Assembly: GCF_000420505.1 (NCBI RefSeq)
Contig: NZ_ATVB01000014.1
Span: 1 to 38,428 of the forward strand
Source: Alloscardovia omnicolens DSM 21503
Lineage (GTDB): Bacteria > Actinomycetota > Actinomycetes > Actinomycetales > Bifidobacteriaceae
Direction of reading: 5' to 3'
DNA: 38,428 bases
The translations under genes and the position numbers were made by a program. The notes below the pieces were generated by a model. That model was not told where the DNA came from. It did not search any database and was given only the letters and a program-made list of their open reading frames with translations. Numbering within the stretch: the first letter of the stretch is position 1; each line of letters begins with the position of its first letter. Of the stretch, positions 1-6,853 are shown one piece after another.

Positions 1-285
1 AGTGCACGTATCGATATCGACCATGTGTCGTATCGAGTCCGCTATGATCGCGTGGACGCGTATGGACGAGTCACTCTTCGATATAAAGGACGAATACTGC
101 ATTTAGGGTTGAGTAAAAAACGTAAGAATTGTCCCGTTATTCTCCTGATTCATGGCAACCATGTCATCGCGCTGGATAGACAGATTCACCAAATCATTGG
201 ATATTTCGAACTAGACGAAACAAAAAACTATCAAAAACTCCTACCAGCAACCACCATCACAGACAAAAACGGAACGATATCTTGA
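1..285 (+). CDS. IS481 family transposase, C-terminal fragment (5' end outside window)
   Basis: The reading frame is open from base 1 (residues ARIDIDHV and onward) and stops with TGA at 283-285. The segment YRVRYDRVDAYGRVTLRYKG followed by ILHLGLSKKRKN resembles the beta-rich C-terminal tail found after the DDE integrase core in IS481 transposases of actinobacteria. The DDE catalytic residues lie upstream of the window and cannot be checked, so whether the gene is intact is unknown. An apparent GTG start at 25 is not a real start because the frame runs on upstream. The stop codon lies inside the first copy of the element's end repeat. Confidence 0.7.
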   Translation, partial: SARIDIDHVSYRVRYDRVDAYGRVTLRYKGRILHLGLSKKRKNCPVILLIHGNHVIALDRQIHQIIGYFELDETKNYQKLLPATTITDKNGTIS

Positions 286-347
286 CACATACCAACGCAA
301 AAACAAAACAAAATGTGCCAAAACACCGGAACGATGTCTTGACACAT
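271..347. repeat. Duplicated IS end sequence (direct repeat pair)
   Basis: Positions 271-290 and 328-347 share 19 of 20 bases (ggaacgat[a/g]tcttgacacat). The inner copy overlaps the transposase stop codon and the outer copy appears to be the element's terminus. Two transposase-binding ends or a nested insertion could explain it. Confidence 0.75.
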
Positions 348-355
348 GACATCCG

Positions 356-439
356 TGCGCACGGGGGGAGTTGAACCCCCACGACCTTAGCGGTCACTGG
401 CACCTGAAGCCAGCGCGTCTACCATTCCGCCACGTGCGC
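356..439 (-). tRNA. tRNA-Leu (anticodon CAG)
   Basis: Read on the minus strand, the acceptor arms GCGCACG (439-433) and CGTGCGC pair, with discriminator A at 356. The anticodon arm is CTGGC-TTCAGGT-GCCAG, giving anticodon CAG. A long variable arm (TGACCGCTAAGGTCG region) and a TTCAACTCC T-loop mark a class II tRNA. The length is 84 nt and CCA is not encoded. It lies 47 bp downstream of tgt on the same strand. Confidence 0.96.
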
Positions 440-486
440 AAACAACACAACAGTAGCATAAGTTGCTCCTGTTGTGCAAACTTTCG

Positions 487-1953
487 TTAACCTCGCGAGC
501 CGTTCGCGTAGAAACGAGCTAAATACTGATCTTTAAAATCAGCAAAATATCCGCCATCAATAGACGCGCGAATATCGTCGAGCAAACGAATAAAGAAGCG
601 TTCGTTGTGAATCGTGGTAAGCGTCGCGCCGGTCATCTCTCCCGCGCGCAACAGATGATTCACATACGCGCGCGTATAGTTGCGGCACGTGTAGCAGTCG
701 CAGCCGTCCTCAATCGGCGAGAAATCGAACTTAAAAGCGGCGCGCTTAATATTCCAGCGGCCGTCCTTCGTAAACACAGCGCCGTTACGCGCGGTGCGAG
801 CTGGAGCCACACAATCAAAAGTATCGCCACCGTTCTCTACGCCCGCAAAAATATCGTCCACCGCGGCAATGCCAAGCACGTGACGAGGCTTATTTTCTGG
901 CAGTTCATCGCAAATCCAAGCGCAGGTTTCGCCCAAAATGCGCTTTTCGATAGCGCCACCAATGCCGAAGCCATCAAAATCGAGCGAGCCAATCTGAGAA
1001 GCGGCCTTGCGGCGCAGGTCTTCGTAGTTCGCACCTTGAACCACGCCAAACAGCGCCTGATACGGCTTACCCAGCCTCTCCTGCGTTAAACGCTGATGCT
1101 CGGTCACGCAGCGCTTCGCCCAACGGAAAGTGCGCTCAACAGACTCCTCCTGGTAACGGCGCGTGTTCATGAGTGTGGTCAGTTCGTCGAAAGCGAACAT
1201 AATATCGGCGCCAATATTATGCTGAACGCGCATGGAAATCTCAGCAGAGAAGCGGTGCATACCGCCGTTAAGCGGAGACTTAAAGCTGACGCCATCTTCG
1301 TCCACAAACGCCAAACGCTCCTTGCCCTCAGCGATAACGTCGTCGCTCTTCATGCCCTCAATATCCATGGCGAGGGTCTTCTTAAAACCGGCGCCCAAAC
1401 TCATAACCTGGAAACCGCCCGAATCGGTAAACGTAGGCTTAGCCCAGTTCATAAACTCGTTAAGACCGCCCGCCGCGTCCATCACAGCTTCGCCCGGACG
1501 CTCGTACAAGTGGAAAGCATTGGCGAGCATAACCTGCGCGCCGTTCGTCTCCATCTGCTCGCGCGTAACCGCCTTCATCGTCGCCTGCGTTGCCACCGGC
1601 ACAAAGCACGGCGTCTGAATATCGCCATGCGGCGTGTGAATCATACCCGTGCGGCCGTGCTTGCCGTCCAAACGTGTGTGAATCTCAAAACTGAAGGCAC
1701 TGCGATCGCCGGGCTGCCCTGGAGCTGCGCCCTTCGGAGCGAACTTTGGCTTCGGGAAGATTGTGCCTTCTGGTGCCTTCGTTTGAACCTGGACGTAATT
1801 GAAGTGCGGGATGCTCTTCTTTTTCTTACGCTTGCGCTTGCGTTTTTTGCGTGGGGTTGTTTCTGGGGTTGGGGCTTCCGCTTGCGTTGCTTCCGCTAGT
1901 GGGGTGGCTTCCGCTTGCGGGGTCGCGTTGAGCTCTTTTTCTACATCTGTCAT
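487..1953 (-). CDS. tgt: tRNA-guanine transglycosylase
   Basis: This enzyme exchanges guanine-34 of GUN-anticodon tRNAs for a 7-deazaguanine base, the queuosine pathway insertion step. The protein has 488 residues, longer than the usual 370-430. Visible motifs are TDSGGFQVMSLGAG (general acid Asp), FDCVAPARTARNG (nucleophile Asp), and the zinc ligands C-x-C-x2-C in CDCYTC with the His in TTIHN. The first ~75 residues are a low-complexity extension holding a Lys/Arg run (RKKRKRKRKKKK), possibly an RNA-binding tail. The substrate-pocket loop reads GIGGAIEK where characterised bacterial enzymes have GGLAVGE and eukaryotic ones GGLSGGE, so the preferred base (preQ1 or queuine) is uncertain. No other queuosine gene is in the window. 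The ATG at 1953 is the furthest upstream start; the extension could in part reflect a start chosen too early. Confidence 0.94.
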   Translation of the reverse strand: MTDVEKELNATPQAEATPLAEATQAEAPTPETTPRKKRKRKRKKKKSIPHFNYVQVQTKAPEGTIFPKPKFAPKGAAPGQPGDRSAFSFEIHTRLDGKHGRTGMIHTPHGDIQTPCFVPVATQATMKAVTREQMETNGAQVMLANAFHLYERPGEAVMDAAGGLNEFMNWAKPTFTDSGGFQVMSLGAGFKKTLAMDIEGMKSDDVIAEGKERLAFVDEDGVSFKSPLNGGMHRFSAEISMRVQHNIGADIMFAFDELTTLMNTRRYQEESVERTFRWAKRCVTEHQRLTQERLGKPYQALFGVVQGANYEDLRRKAASQIGSLDFDGFGIGGAIEKRILGETCAWICDELPENKPRHVLGIAAVDDIFAGVENGGDTFDCVAPARTARNGAVFTKDGRWNIKRAAFKFDFSPIEDGCDCYTCRNYTRAYVNHLLRAGEMTGATLTTIHNERFFIRLLDDIRASIDGGYFADFKDQYLARFYANGSRG

Positions 1954-2336
1954 GCGTTCTACTGTATTGCATGGCTGGCACGAGCGCTAGCTGGGGGGTC
2001 TCTTGAAGTGACCGTGAAGTGTACGTGAAAAGTGATTGGCTATAGCCAGTACCGTTTCACACACTAAAATCAGCGGTTTTTAGTCGAAAACCGCGCGTGC
2101 ATCGTGATTGATCCATGTCATTCCCGGTTCACGCATCTGCGAGACATTACGCATCCGTACCCGACATGATCCACAACAGCACCAAACATCAAAACCGAGG
2201 TGTTCACATAATGTATGGATAAAAGAATTTGATAGTTTATAGCTAGTTTTCAGGTTATTCTCAGATTAGTGGGTTTTTCTAGTACTCAGGAAATGAAGAA
2301 CGCCTACGTGACGTTTTAGTTGCTGAAGGAGAATTA
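1954..2336. other. Intergenic region between divergent tgt and htrA, with palindromes
   Basis: No gene is seen in these 383 bp. A 36-bp palindrome at 2025-2060 has outer arms GTGAAA/TTTCAC and a 12-bp perfect core TGGCTATAGCCA. A second hairpin at 2073-2094 pairs GCGGTTTT with AAAACCGC around a 6-nt loop. The promoters of both divergent genes must lie here, but no convincing -35/-10 pair was identified. The htrA ribosome binding site is GAAGGAGA, six bases before the ATG. Confidence 0.6.
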
Positions 2337-4118
2337 ATGACAAACGAAAATATGCAACAACCAGAGGGTGAAGAGGAATACACAGGATTAATTCAGTCTT
2401 ATCCAACGACTCCCGCGCAGGGTAATACACAGAATACACAGAATCCATATAACGCGACATATAGCACAACGCCGATGCCATCCGTTCCAACGACGCCAAC
2501 GACGCCAGCTGTGCCGACTTATCCAGTGCAGAACCAGTACGCTCAGAATCAGTATGCTCAGCAGGGCGTTCCACAGTACACCGCAGCGGCTTACGGAACG
2601 CAGCCAACCCAGCCAATTCAATCTGCACAGACTCAGGCAGCGTATACGGCCCAACCACAAACATCAACCCAGCCAACCCCAGCCCAGCAAGGCTCGGCAG
2701 CTCCAGGCGGACCATCCTACACAGCTCCAGACACATCAGCTGCTGCTATGAACACGGCTCAGGCCAAGAATCGCAACGCTTTTGCAGATCCAGCGAACGC
2801 ATACGGAACGCAGGCAAGTGTTACCGCGTCGGGTGTGGCAGCGAACGCGGAAACCGTGTCAACGCTTATAAAGAAGAACCGCGCCACCACTATCTGGGCA
2901 GCAGCGGGTGCGGCTGCAGTGGCCGCGCTGCTCGTGGCTGGTCTCGGTTTCGCGGGAATCCGTACGGGCATCATCTCTATCCCTGCGCAGTCAACGCTCA
3001 GCTCTATTGAAAGCTCTACGGGCGGCACAGGTACGGCCAGCTCGAGCGCATCGAACGTCAACTGGACAGCAGTGGCTAAGAAAGTAGCGTCCTCCGTGGT
3101 CTCTATCCAGGGAACAGTGCAGAACGGAACGGTCATCGGTTCTGGCGCTATCCTCGATAAGGACGGCCATATTATTACGAATAATCACGTGGTCTCCGGC
3201 GCGAGCGACTTGCAGGTAACGCTCTCGGACGGCAGCATGTACAAGGCAAAGGTTGTGGGCACCGATCCAACCACCGATTTGGCGGTTATTCAGCTCGAAA
3301 ACGCGCCAAGCGACTTAACGCCAGTAAGCTTCGCCGATTCCGACAAGCTGGCTGTGGGTGAATCCGTAATGGCTATTGGTAGCCCGCTCGGTTACGAGAA
3401 CACAGCAACCACCGGTATCGTTTCAGCAGTAGATCGCCCGGTTTCGGTTTCCAGCGAAGATAACAGTGGCAACGTTGTGGTTACGAACGCTATTCAGATT
3501 GACGCGTCCATCAACTCCGGTAACTCGGGCGGCCCAACCTTTAATGCGGAAGGCAAGCTTGTGGGCATCAACTCCTCGATTGCAACCGCGGGCAGCTCCA
3601 GCTCGTCCGAAGGTTCCTCCGGCTCCATTGGTATCGGTTTCGCTATCCCAGCGAACCTCGCCAAGTGGGTTTCCAGCGCCATTATTAAGAACGGTAAGGC
3701 AACCCACGTATCGCTGGGCGTAACGGTGAAGTCTGCAACAGCTACCGCGGACGGCGTTACCCGCTCCGGTTCACAGGTACAGAGCGTCGTTCAGGGCTCT
3801 GCTGCTGAGGCCGCCGGCATTCAGAAGGGCGATACCATCGTTGCGTACGACAAGCACACGGTTGTTTCGAACTCCGCTTTGCTCGGTTACGTGCGTGCTA
3901 CCCAGCTCGGCGAGAAGGTTACGCTCACCGTTATCCGCGACGGTAAGACTTTGGATTTGACTGCAACGATGAACAAGGAAGAAACTTCCACTGCTTCCTC
4001 GAATTCGAACGGAAACAGCCAGAACAACCAGAACCGTAACAACCAGAACCAGAACAATGGTGGCGATGATGATAACTTCACGAACCCATTCGAACAGTTC
4101 TTCGGAGACGGTCAGTAA
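2337..4118 (+). CDS. htrA: HtrA/DegP-type membrane-anchored serine protease with PDZ domain
   Basis: This is an envelope-quality-control protease of 593 residues. Residues 1-180 are a Gln/Pro/Thr-rich cytoplasmic region, followed by one membrane segment at about 185-208 (TTIWAAAGAAAVAALLVAGL). The trypsin-like domain carries His284 (TNNHVV), Asp314 (TTDLAVI) and Ser397 (GNSGGPT). A PDZ domain follows at about 455-535 (SVVQGSAAEAAGIQKGDTIV). The tail is Asn/Gln-rich (SQNNQNRNNQNQNN) and ends in an acidic patch with two Phe-containing stretches. This layout matches actinobacterial HtrA/PepD proteins. The start at 2337 has a strong GAAGGAGA ribosome binding site. It is followed by a hairpin at 4152-4189 and appears to be a single-gene transcript. 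Confidence 0.95.
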   Translation: MTNENMQQPEGEEEYTGLIQSYPTTPAQGNTQNTQNPYNATYSTTPMPSVPTTPTTPAVPTYPVQNQYAQNQYAQQGVPQYTAAAYGTQPTQPIQSAQTQAAYTAQPQTSTQPTPAQQGSAAPGGPSYTAPDTSAAAMNTAQAKNRNAFADPANAYGTQASVTASGVAANAETVSTLIKKNRATTIWAAAGAAAVAALLVAGLGFAGIRTGIISIPAQSTLSSIESSTGGTGTASSSASNVNWTAVAKKVASSVVSIQGTVQNGTVIGSGAILDKDGHIITNNHVVSGASDLQVTLSDGSMYKAKVVGTDPTTDLAVIQLENAPSDLTPVSFADSDKLAVGESVMAIGSPLGYENTATTGIVSAVDRPVSVSSEDNSGNVVVTNAIQIDASINSGNSGGPTFNAEGKLVGINSSIATAGSSSSSEGSSGSIGIGFAIPANLAKWVSSAIIKNGKATHVSLGVTVKSATATADGVTRSGSQVQSVVQGSAAEAAGIQKGDTIVAYDKHTVVSNSALLGYVRATQLGEKVTLTVIRDGKTLDLTATMNKEETSTASSNSNGNSQNNQNRNNQNQNNGGDDDNFTNPFEQFFGDGQ

Positions 4119-4151
4119 AGGCTGGTAAAAGCTAAGCGACAGTACAAAGCA

Positions 4152-4189
4152 GTGGGGTAAACAGTGTTACGACGGTGTTTACCCCCCAC
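4152..4189 (+). terminator. Hairpin downstream of htrA, probable terminator
   Basis: GTGGGGTAAACA pairs with TGTTTACCCC(CC)AC across a 12-nt loop, with a two-base bulge. There is no run of T after it (ttgcgtatttg), so it may act as a weak or processing hairpin rather than a classical terminator. Confidence 0.55.
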
Positions 4190-4311
4190 TTGCGTATTTG
4201 TGTACACTGTTTCTTTCGCCCGCGTTTTCCTATATCCTTGTGCCTAGAGGTTTTCTGAGAACATAGACCATAGAACATAGACCACAAAAACTTCAAGGAT
4301 TATTCAAAACT

Positions 4312-5736
4312 ATGCGAGATTTTAAGGTAGCTGTTGTGGGCGCTGGCCCAGCAGGCGTGTATGTGTCCGATATTTTGCTGCGTCAGTTGGCGGCTAAGCG
4401 CGATGAGCTCGGTTTGGGCGCTGACGCGACCGCGCAGATTGATTTGTTCGAAAAGCTTCCAGTTCCCTTTGGTTTGGTGCGCTACGGCGTGGCTCCTGAT
4501 CATCCGGCAATTAAGTACATTATTGGCGCGCTCGAAAAGACGCTGAACAATCCGCAGATTCGCTTGATGGCCGATGTTGAGTTCGGTCGTGATATTGAGC
4601 TCGACGATCTTCGCTCTCGCTACGATGCTGTTATTTTCGCAACCGGCGCGGTAGATGACCGCCCGCTGACCATTCAGGGCGCAGACGCGCGCGGCGTTTT
4701 CGGCGCAGCCCGTTTCGTTGAGTGGTACGACGGCTATCCAACCGCTTCGCCGGATTGGGACTTGTCTGCTTCTCACGTGGCGGTTCTCGGTGGCGGCAAT
4801 GTGGCGATGGATATTTCGCGCTTGCTCGTGCGCTATCCGGACGACCTGCTACACACCGACATTCCGCAGAACGTGTACGACGGTTTGGACGCGAACAAGG
4901 CTGAGGATGTGCACGTGTTCGTGCGCCGCGACGTAACGCACGCCAAGTTTTCCGTACAGGAACTGCGCGAGCTTGAGGCTCTGCCAGGCGTAGAAATCGT
5001 TACTTTCGATAGCGATTTCGCTCCAGGAACCTTGACCGAAGCGCATATGGCGGCAGCCAGCGAAGACAAGTTAACGCGTCAGATGGTCGATGAGCTGATT
5101 GCCGTGCGCGAGATGAGCCTGAAGATGATGACTGAACACGTTGATTTTGAAGGCAACCCAGCACGTCGCCGCTTCTACCTGCACTTCAACACCAACCCAG
5201 TAGAGGTGCTCACCAACGATGCCGGCTGCGTTGCGGGCGTGCGCGTGGAGAAAACGACAACCACTCCAGATGGCACGATGAACGGTAGCGGAGAATTCAC
5301 CGATGTAGCAGTGGAGGCGGTGTATCACGCTATTGGATACAAGCCTGCTCAGGTGAGTGGTATTCCATACGATGAGCGCGCTTACACTCTCGACAACGAG
5401 GGCGGCCGCATTAACGGTCTCGACTTCGTGTACGCCACGGGTTGGGCCAAGCGCGGACCTGTGGGACTGATTGGCTCCACAAAGTCAGATGCTCTCGAAA
5501 CCGTGGAAAATCTCCTGACCGACTGGTCAGCAAGCGAATCAAAGGGACGCGTAGCAGCTCAGCCACAATCAGATATTGCGGATCTGCTGGCCGAGCGCGG
5601 CGTGCAGCCTTTGGATTACGCGGCCTGGCAGCGTGTGGACGCGTACGAGCGCGCTCGCGGCGCCGAGGTTGAGCGCGAACATATTAAAGTAATCGACGAG
5701 AACGAGCTGCGTGCGCTGGCTCGCGGCGAAAAGTAG
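4312..5736 (+). CDS. fprA: NADPH-ferredoxin/adrenodoxin reductase (FprA type)
   Basis: This flavoenzyme moves electrons between NADPH and ferredoxin or flavodoxin. The 474 residues match the FprA/adrenodoxin reductase family in length. The FAD-binding Rossmann motif is VVGAGPAGVY at about 8-17, followed by the family segment KLPVPFGLVRYGVAPDHP. The NADP-binding motif is VLGGGNVAMDISR at about 158-170. The C-terminal FAD contact is GWAKRGPVGLIGSTKSDA. The ATG at 4312 is preceded by AAGGA about 12 bases upstream. The stop is 6 bp before htpX, suggesting a two-gene transcript. The ferredoxin partner is not in the window. Confidence 0.95.
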   Translation: MRDFKVAVVGAGPAGVYVSDILLRQLAAKRDELGLGADATAQIDLFEKLPVPFGLVRYGVAPDHPAIKYIIGALEKTLNNPQIRLMADVEFGRDIELDDLRSRYDAVIFATGAVDDRPLTIQGADARGVFGAARFVEWYDGYPTASPDWDLSASHVAVLGGGNVAMDISRLLVRYPDDLLHTDIPQNVYDGLDANKAEDVHVFVRRDVTHAKFSVQELRELEALPGVEIVTFDSDFAPGTLTEAHMAAASEDKLTRQMVDELIAVREMSLKMMTEHVDFEGNPARRRFYLHFNTNPVEVLTNDAGCVAGVRVEKTTTTPDGTMNGSGEFTDVAVEAVYHAIGYKPAQVSGIPYDERAYTLDNEGGRINGLDFVYATGWAKRGPVGLIGSTKSDALETVENLLTDWSASESKGRVAAQPQSDIADLLAERGVQPLDYAAWQRVDAYERARGAEVEREHIKVIDENELRALARGEK

Positions 5737-5742
5737 GTAAAA

Positions 5743-6657
5743 ATGCGAATCCGTGGTCATGCGAACGGCTTTAAAACGCTCGTTTTGTTCTCGCTTATGT
5801 GGGCGCTGATTTTTCTGGTCTGGTACTTTACCGGCGGATCGCGCGGCACGCTCGGCATGTACGTGCTGCTGGCCGTGGCCATGACCTTCGGTAGCTACTG
5901 GTTCTCCGACAAGCTCGCGCTCGCCTCCATGCAGGCGGTGCAGGTGAGCGAGCAGGAGCAGCCGGCGCTGTACGCGATTGTGCGCGAACTGGCCGGCCGC
6001 GCGAATAAGCCGATGCCGCGCATTTATGTGGCTCCGACTATGTCGCCTAACGCTTTCGCAACCGGACGCAATGAGCGTCATGCCGCGGTGTGCTGCACGC
6101 AGGGTATTTTGAATTTGCTGGACGAGCGCGAAATTCGCGGCGTGCTCTCGCACGAGCTCATGCACGTGTACAACCGCGACATCCTCACCTCCTCGATTGC
6201 CTCGGCCATGTCGATGGTGATTACATATCTGGCCTACTCGCTGCGCTACTTTGGCGGCTCCTCGCGCGACGACCGCGACAATGCCGGTTCCGCTCTTGGC
6301 GGCCTGCTCACCTTGATTTTGGCTCCGATCGGCGCCTCGCTTATTCAGATGGCGATTTCGCGCACGCGCGAATACGATGCGGACGAAGACGGTTCGGCGC
6401 TCAGCGGCGATCCGCTCGCGCTCGCTTCCGCGCTGGCTAAGATCGAAAGCTCTGTTCAGCAGGTGCCGATGCGTCAGACCGCAGGTACACAGAACGTGTC
6501 CGCGTCGATGATTTCCAGCCCGTTTAGGATTCAGGATATTAACCGCCTCTTTTCGACGCATCCGCCGACCGCTCAGCGCATCGCTCGTTTGGAGCAGATG
6601 GCGATCGACCTCGGTCAGAACGTGCAGCAGGTAGCGCCGAACTATCAGCAGAGCTAA
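5743..6657 (+). CDS. htpX: Membrane zinc metalloprotease HtpX
   Basis: An M48-family protease that degrades damaged membrane proteins, 304 residues long. Two N-terminal membrane helices (about 12-30 and 37-56) precede the catalytic motif HELMH at 137-141, with the third zinc ligand Glu210 in REYDADEDGSAL. Two further hydrophobic segments lie at about 150-168 and 184-205. The C-terminal FSTHPPTAQRIARL is the family's conserved end motif. It is 6 bp after the reductase gene. HtpX with the upstream HtrA gives two envelope-proteolysis genes within 4 kb. Confidence 0.96.
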   Translation: MRIRGHANGFKTLVLFSLMWALIFLVWYFTGGSRGTLGMYVLLAVAMTFGSYWFSDKLALASMQAVQVSEQEQPALYAIVRELAGRANKPMPRIYVAPTMSPNAFATGRNERHAAVCCTQGILNLLDEREIRGVLSHELMHVYNRDILTSSIASAMSMVITYLAYSLRYFGGSSRDDRDNAGSALGGLLTLILAPIGASLIQMAISRTREYDADEDGSALSGDPLALASALAKIESSVQQVPMRQTAGTQNVSASMISSPFRIQDINRLFSTHPPTAQRIARLEQMAIDLGQNVQQVAPNYQQS

Positions 6658-6675
6658 TCGGTAGGAGTAATGTTT

Positions 6676-6709
6676 TAGGAGCGTGTACACATGTCTGTGC
6701 CCGCTCCTA
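6676..6709 (+). terminator. Hairpin after htpX
   Basis: TAGGAGCG (6676-6683) and CGCTCCTA (6702-6709) form an 8-bp perfect stem around an 18-nt loop. No T-run follows, so termination is plausible but unproven. It separates htpX from the magnesium operon leader. Confidence 0.45.
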
Positions 6710-6765
6710 CTGTATGAATGTTTAGCGATTATCTCTCAACAAACAATCTCAAGAGAAGGGTTTGT

Positions 6766-6798
6766 ATGAAACCTCGACCGTGTAGGTTAATTCGATAA
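6766..6798 (+). CDS. Ten-codon leader peptide ORF upstream of the magnesium operon
   Basis: The ORF encodes MKPRPCRLIR and stops with TAA. It has a strong ribosome binding site (AGAAGGG at 6754-6760, five bases before the ATG). It ends two bases before the first of two competing hairpins that cover the next gene's ribosome binding site. Two prolines at positions 3 and 5 and a basic C-terminus recall the proline-rich MgtL leader of Salmonella mgtA, although MgtL has acidic residues before its prolines. Translation-dependent control of the Mg2+ genes is inferred from position and structure; the peptide itself could be incidental. Confidence 0.55.
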   Translation: MKPRPCRLIR

Positions 6799-6800
6799 GA

Positions 6801-6849
6801 CCCTCCAGCGCCTGTGCACCGGAGGGCGGCAACCGGAAGGTGGCAGGAG
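6801..6849 (+). promoter_or_regulatory. Mutually exclusive RNA hairpins over the Shine-Dalgarno of the MgtE-like gene
   Basis: Option 1 pairs CCCTCC (6801-6806) with GGAGGG (6821-6826). Option 2 pairs CCTG..CACC (6811-6820) with GGTG.CAGG (6839-6847), which traps part of the AGGAG at 6845-6849. The two share the loop region of option 1, so only one can form easily. A ribosome finishing the leader ORF would cover CCCTCC. A third possible pairing is CCGG (6819-6822) with CCGG (6832-6835). Confidence 0.5.
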
Positions 6850-6853
6850 CACT

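Larger units (their letters stand above)
1..347 (+). mobile_element. IS481-type insertion sequence, right end (cut by window edge)
   Basis: The element enters from the left edge and carries the C-terminal part of a transposase. It ends near 347 with a sequence whose complement reads tgtcaagacatcgttcc, a TGT-starting terminus of the kind seen on IS481 elements. The same 20-bp end sequence also occurs 57 bp further in (271-290). The element stops 8 bp from the 3' end of tRNA-Leu. The exact end and any target duplication cannot be confirmed because the left end lies outside the window. Confidence 0.65.

Noticed and set aside
1096-1899. Long plus-strand ORF antisense to tgt
   Set aside because: Codon composition and lack of any domain mark it as a shadow of tgt; the same applies to long opposite-strand ORFs over the reductase/htpX, permease and P-type ATPase genes.
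6680-6853. M-box magnesium riboswitch upstream of the MgtE-like gene
   Set aside because: The leader is short and I cannot find the conserved M-box core; a leader peptide with hairpins explains the sequence better.
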